DNA of 64,000 bases from Marinifilum breve (GTDB lineage Bacteria; Bacteroidota; Bacteroidia; Bacteroidales; Marinifilaceae), in contig NZ_QFLI01000001.1 in NCBI RefSeq assembly GCF_003202155.1, forward strand, positions 1-64,000, read 5' to 3'. The notes beneath the pieces were generated by a model. That model was not told the DNA's origin, ran no database searches, and saw nothing but the letters and a program-made list of their open reading frames with translations. Both the position numbers and the translations under genes were made by a program. Position 1 is the first letter of the stretch. Each line of letters begins with the position of its first letter. This document shows positions 63,201-64,000 of this stretch, piece by piece.

Positions 63201-63340
63201 GTTGTTTTTTTCTTAATTATATTTACTCCTGGTATTGGAACTCCATTATTGTCGGTAACCTTTCCCGAGACTTTCTGCTGAGAGAAAGCCATCGATACTG
63301 AGCACAAGCACAATAAGCTTAGTATAAATAGTTTTTTCAT
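60203..63340 (-). CDS. SusC/RagA-family TonB-dependent transporter (locus 2)
   Basis: This 1045-residue protein has a signal peptide (MKKLFILSLLCLCSVSMAFSQ). It has the carboxypeptidase-D-like domain (VSGKVTDNNGVPIPGVNI), the TonB-box region NEVVAVGYGTVKRKDLTG and the plug (LNIVIRGGNSITGDNSPLYVVDG). The barrel ends ILGGLEVTF. It imports the locus 2 oligosaccharides across the outer membrane. No regulator gene for this locus lies in the window, so it may be beyond the right edge. Confidence 0.95.
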   Translation of the reverse strand: MKKLFILSLLCLCSVSMAFSQQKVSGKVTDNNGVPIPGVNIIKKKTTQGTVTNIDGQYAIADVKPSDILVFSFLGFETIEKQVGKQSVINVVLESSNLQLNEVVAVGYGTVKRKDLTGAVARVEAADLVKTPTSNFDQALAGRVAGVQVSSADGTPGEGLNIVIRGGNSITGDNSPLYVVDGIPLEDFDPASVSSKDIKSFDVLKDASATAIYGSRGANGVIVITTKGGRTDGKTDIRLSASHGIQFIPNRLEVLSPYEYVKYQQNIAYAKDGYVAGTYTKAFLADWVDPELYKNSKGTSWQDEIFRTSRIQNYNFTLSGGNKTSSIYYSAEYLDQEGTLINTGFKKILNNLKFTHKASPKLDFRGYLQYTYINRKGINISGNNYTSIIRDAIQFRPVEPINNDGAEEGGYDPFDDDYKYLFNPVKNLNNTTRDYRYDVIRGNLTANYKFTKDLTLRLSANYQTDTRKENVFYGADTQQGARGNDHINGTIAQRRYQTLSTSNTLNYKKKFRKTRFEALVGVEAQARLYDFAWLKSSEIPTDAFGINKLDIGTSPAIPKTLKSESTLLSYFGRVNYTYKDKYLFTANFRADGSSKFRKENRWGYFPSVSFAWRAGEEDFIQNLGIFSNLKIRTGWGLTGNNRIGDFDAFNLLGVSTASGYVWGNGENYMPGAYQTNLGVPDLRWETTAQTNLGIDFGFFNQRVNGGIDFYYKRTKDLLLNAEMALSTGFNKVQQNIGEVENRGLEFSINTVNVQTRDFKWKTNINISFNKNKTIKLNDGQDAIYTNPNWNYHYNEYQYITKVGDPVGMIYGLEFDGIYQMEDFNWDNKAQSYLLKEGYADNGALPVAPGSVKFVDQNGDGTINENDRVVIGDPHPDHFGGITNDFSYKNFDLQIFFQWSYGFDILNANKAVFEVPSASPMNGFKALADAWIPQNTDTNVGTIVYNSVYGAPPKGNWIDNRYIEDGSYLKLKTISLGYNLPKTILEKLKLKKCRLSLSAQNLYTWTNYSGYDPDVSVGRYGALTPSLDYSAYPQSVTILGGLEVTF

Positions 63341-63450
63341 CTGTTAAAATTTTCTTTTAATGGTCAGAATAAAGTTGTCCTGCATCGATCCTTTGATATC
63401 TTCTATATTTTGTATTAAAACAGGACAACTTCAACAATTTGAATCATTTC

Positions 63451-64000
63451 CTATTGCTCAACAGCCATATAGTAAAGATCCGATACATTATAGGTACCCG
63501 CTCTTCCTTCGCCATTCTTGTATACTATTTCAGAATCGAAATTACACTTCACACGGAATGCAATAGTGAAGTTTGCTTCATTCTTATAAGGCATCAAATC
63601 AAGTACACATTTCACCCATTTTCCATCGGCATTGTATGATGTATTTTTCCTTCCTTCAGGATCCTCTCCTTTCTGATCGCCAGGATATGGTGTTCCTATT
63701 GTTGCGCCTCCATCATGAGTATTAATCCAACAGTTTAACACATCATTTACTTTGGTCCAGGTAGCATCTTCGAAAGATCCCATATAATCAGTAGAGATGT
63801 AGAATTCCAATTCAGTTGGAGTTTGTCCGTTGGCCATGTATTCCACATACTTGTTTTGATAATAGAAAGTAGCAGACAAATTATACCCTAAGTTGTAGTT
63901 GTTCAAACTCTGCGTATTTGTAATTACCCAAGAATCGAATGGAGTTGATTTTCCACTTACCACAAGATTGGTACTTAATGCTTTTTGTGAACTGTTCTCA
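63451..64000 (-). CDS. C-terminal part of a secreted protein (partial, runs off right edge)
   Basis: The reading frame enters from the right edge and stops at 63451, giving 182 residues. An internal GTG at 63963 is not the true start. The segment is beta-rich (WVITNTQSLNNYNLGYNLSA, LEFYISTDYMGSFEDATW, WVKCVLDLMPYKNEANFTIAFRV) and ends DLYYMAVEQ. It resembles the C-terminal jelly-roll domains of surface lipoproteins that accompany SusCD pairs. It ends 110 bp before susC and so heads the same operon or lies upstream of its promoter. I cannot name the family. Confidence 0.65.
   Translation of the reverse strand, partial: ENSSQKALSTNLVVSGKSTPFDSWVITNTQSLNNYNLGYNLSATFYYQNKYVEYMANGQTPTELEFYISTDYMGSFEDATWTKVNDVLNCWINTHDGGATIGTPYPGDQKGEDPEGRKNTSYNADGKWVKCVLDLMPYKNEANFTIAFRVKCNFDSEIVYKNGEGRAGTYNVSDLYYMAVEQ

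Overview
The window looks like a chromosomal segment of a free-living, probably marine member of the Bacteroidota. Support comes from two SusC/SusD pairs, a periplasmic-propeller/AraC regulator, an HU-related histone-like protein, several promoters with the Bacteroidota -7 box TAnnTTTG, weak Shine-Dalgarno signals, low GC and sulfatase-rich polysaccharide genes. The exact genus cannot be read from the sequence. No tRNA, rRNA, CRISPR array or transposase gene was seen.

Layout. (1) 1-11.0 kb, minus strand: a tight operon of six paralogous secreted proteins with different N-termini and one shared C-terminal module. It is followed by a 1262-residue RHS-like protein with two BACON domains and by the N-terminus of an RHS/DUF6443 protein that runs off the left edge. 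(2) 11.0-12.3 kb: very AT-rich and nearly empty. (3) 12.3-13.3 kb: a PLP enzyme of the cysteine synthase family. (4) 13.7-26.4 kb: polysaccharide utilisation locus 1, with a membrane-spanning AraC regulator, SusC, SusD, a GH-D-like enzyme with an F5/8-type C domain, and a GH97 enzyme. Paired TGACCAA boxes 21 bp apart lie upstream of both susC and the regulator. (5) 27-30 kb: an HU-like protein, a minimal histidine kinase and a membrane LytTR regulator. (6) 30.5-40.5 kb: a defence island, with a type I restriction-modification system, a YgjP-type metallopeptidase, two PD-(D/E)XK-like proteins and a membrane protein. (7) 40.8-48.7 kb: a TIR-TM-FGE protein divergent from an operon encoding a triple-FtsK-domain ATPase, three WXG100-like small helical proteins and a long coiled-coil protein. 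Gene remnants lie at both edges. (8) 49.1-50.3 kb: a TlpA-like lipoprotein. (9) 50.4-64 kb: polysaccharide utilisation locus 2, with SusC, SusD, two sulfatases, a pectate-lyase-3-like beta-helix protein, a DUF1961-like lipoprotein, a PL6 lyase and the C-terminus of a further secreted protein at the right edge.

How the parts work together. Each utilisation locus binds and imports a glycan through SusCD and cuts it with its own enzymes. Locus 2 probably handles a sulfated, uronate-containing polysaccharide. Locus 1 probably releases alpha-linked hexoses under the AraC regulator. The best candidate for an undescribed system is region 7. Its ATPase has the degenerate-canonical-degenerate FtsK domain order reminiscent of type VII secretion EssC/EccC proteins, and it is followed at once by WXG100-like proteins, yet it sits in a diderm bacterium beside a TIR effector-like protein and a restriction island. 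It may be a type VII-like export apparatus or a defence complex. The sequence alone does not decide between these.
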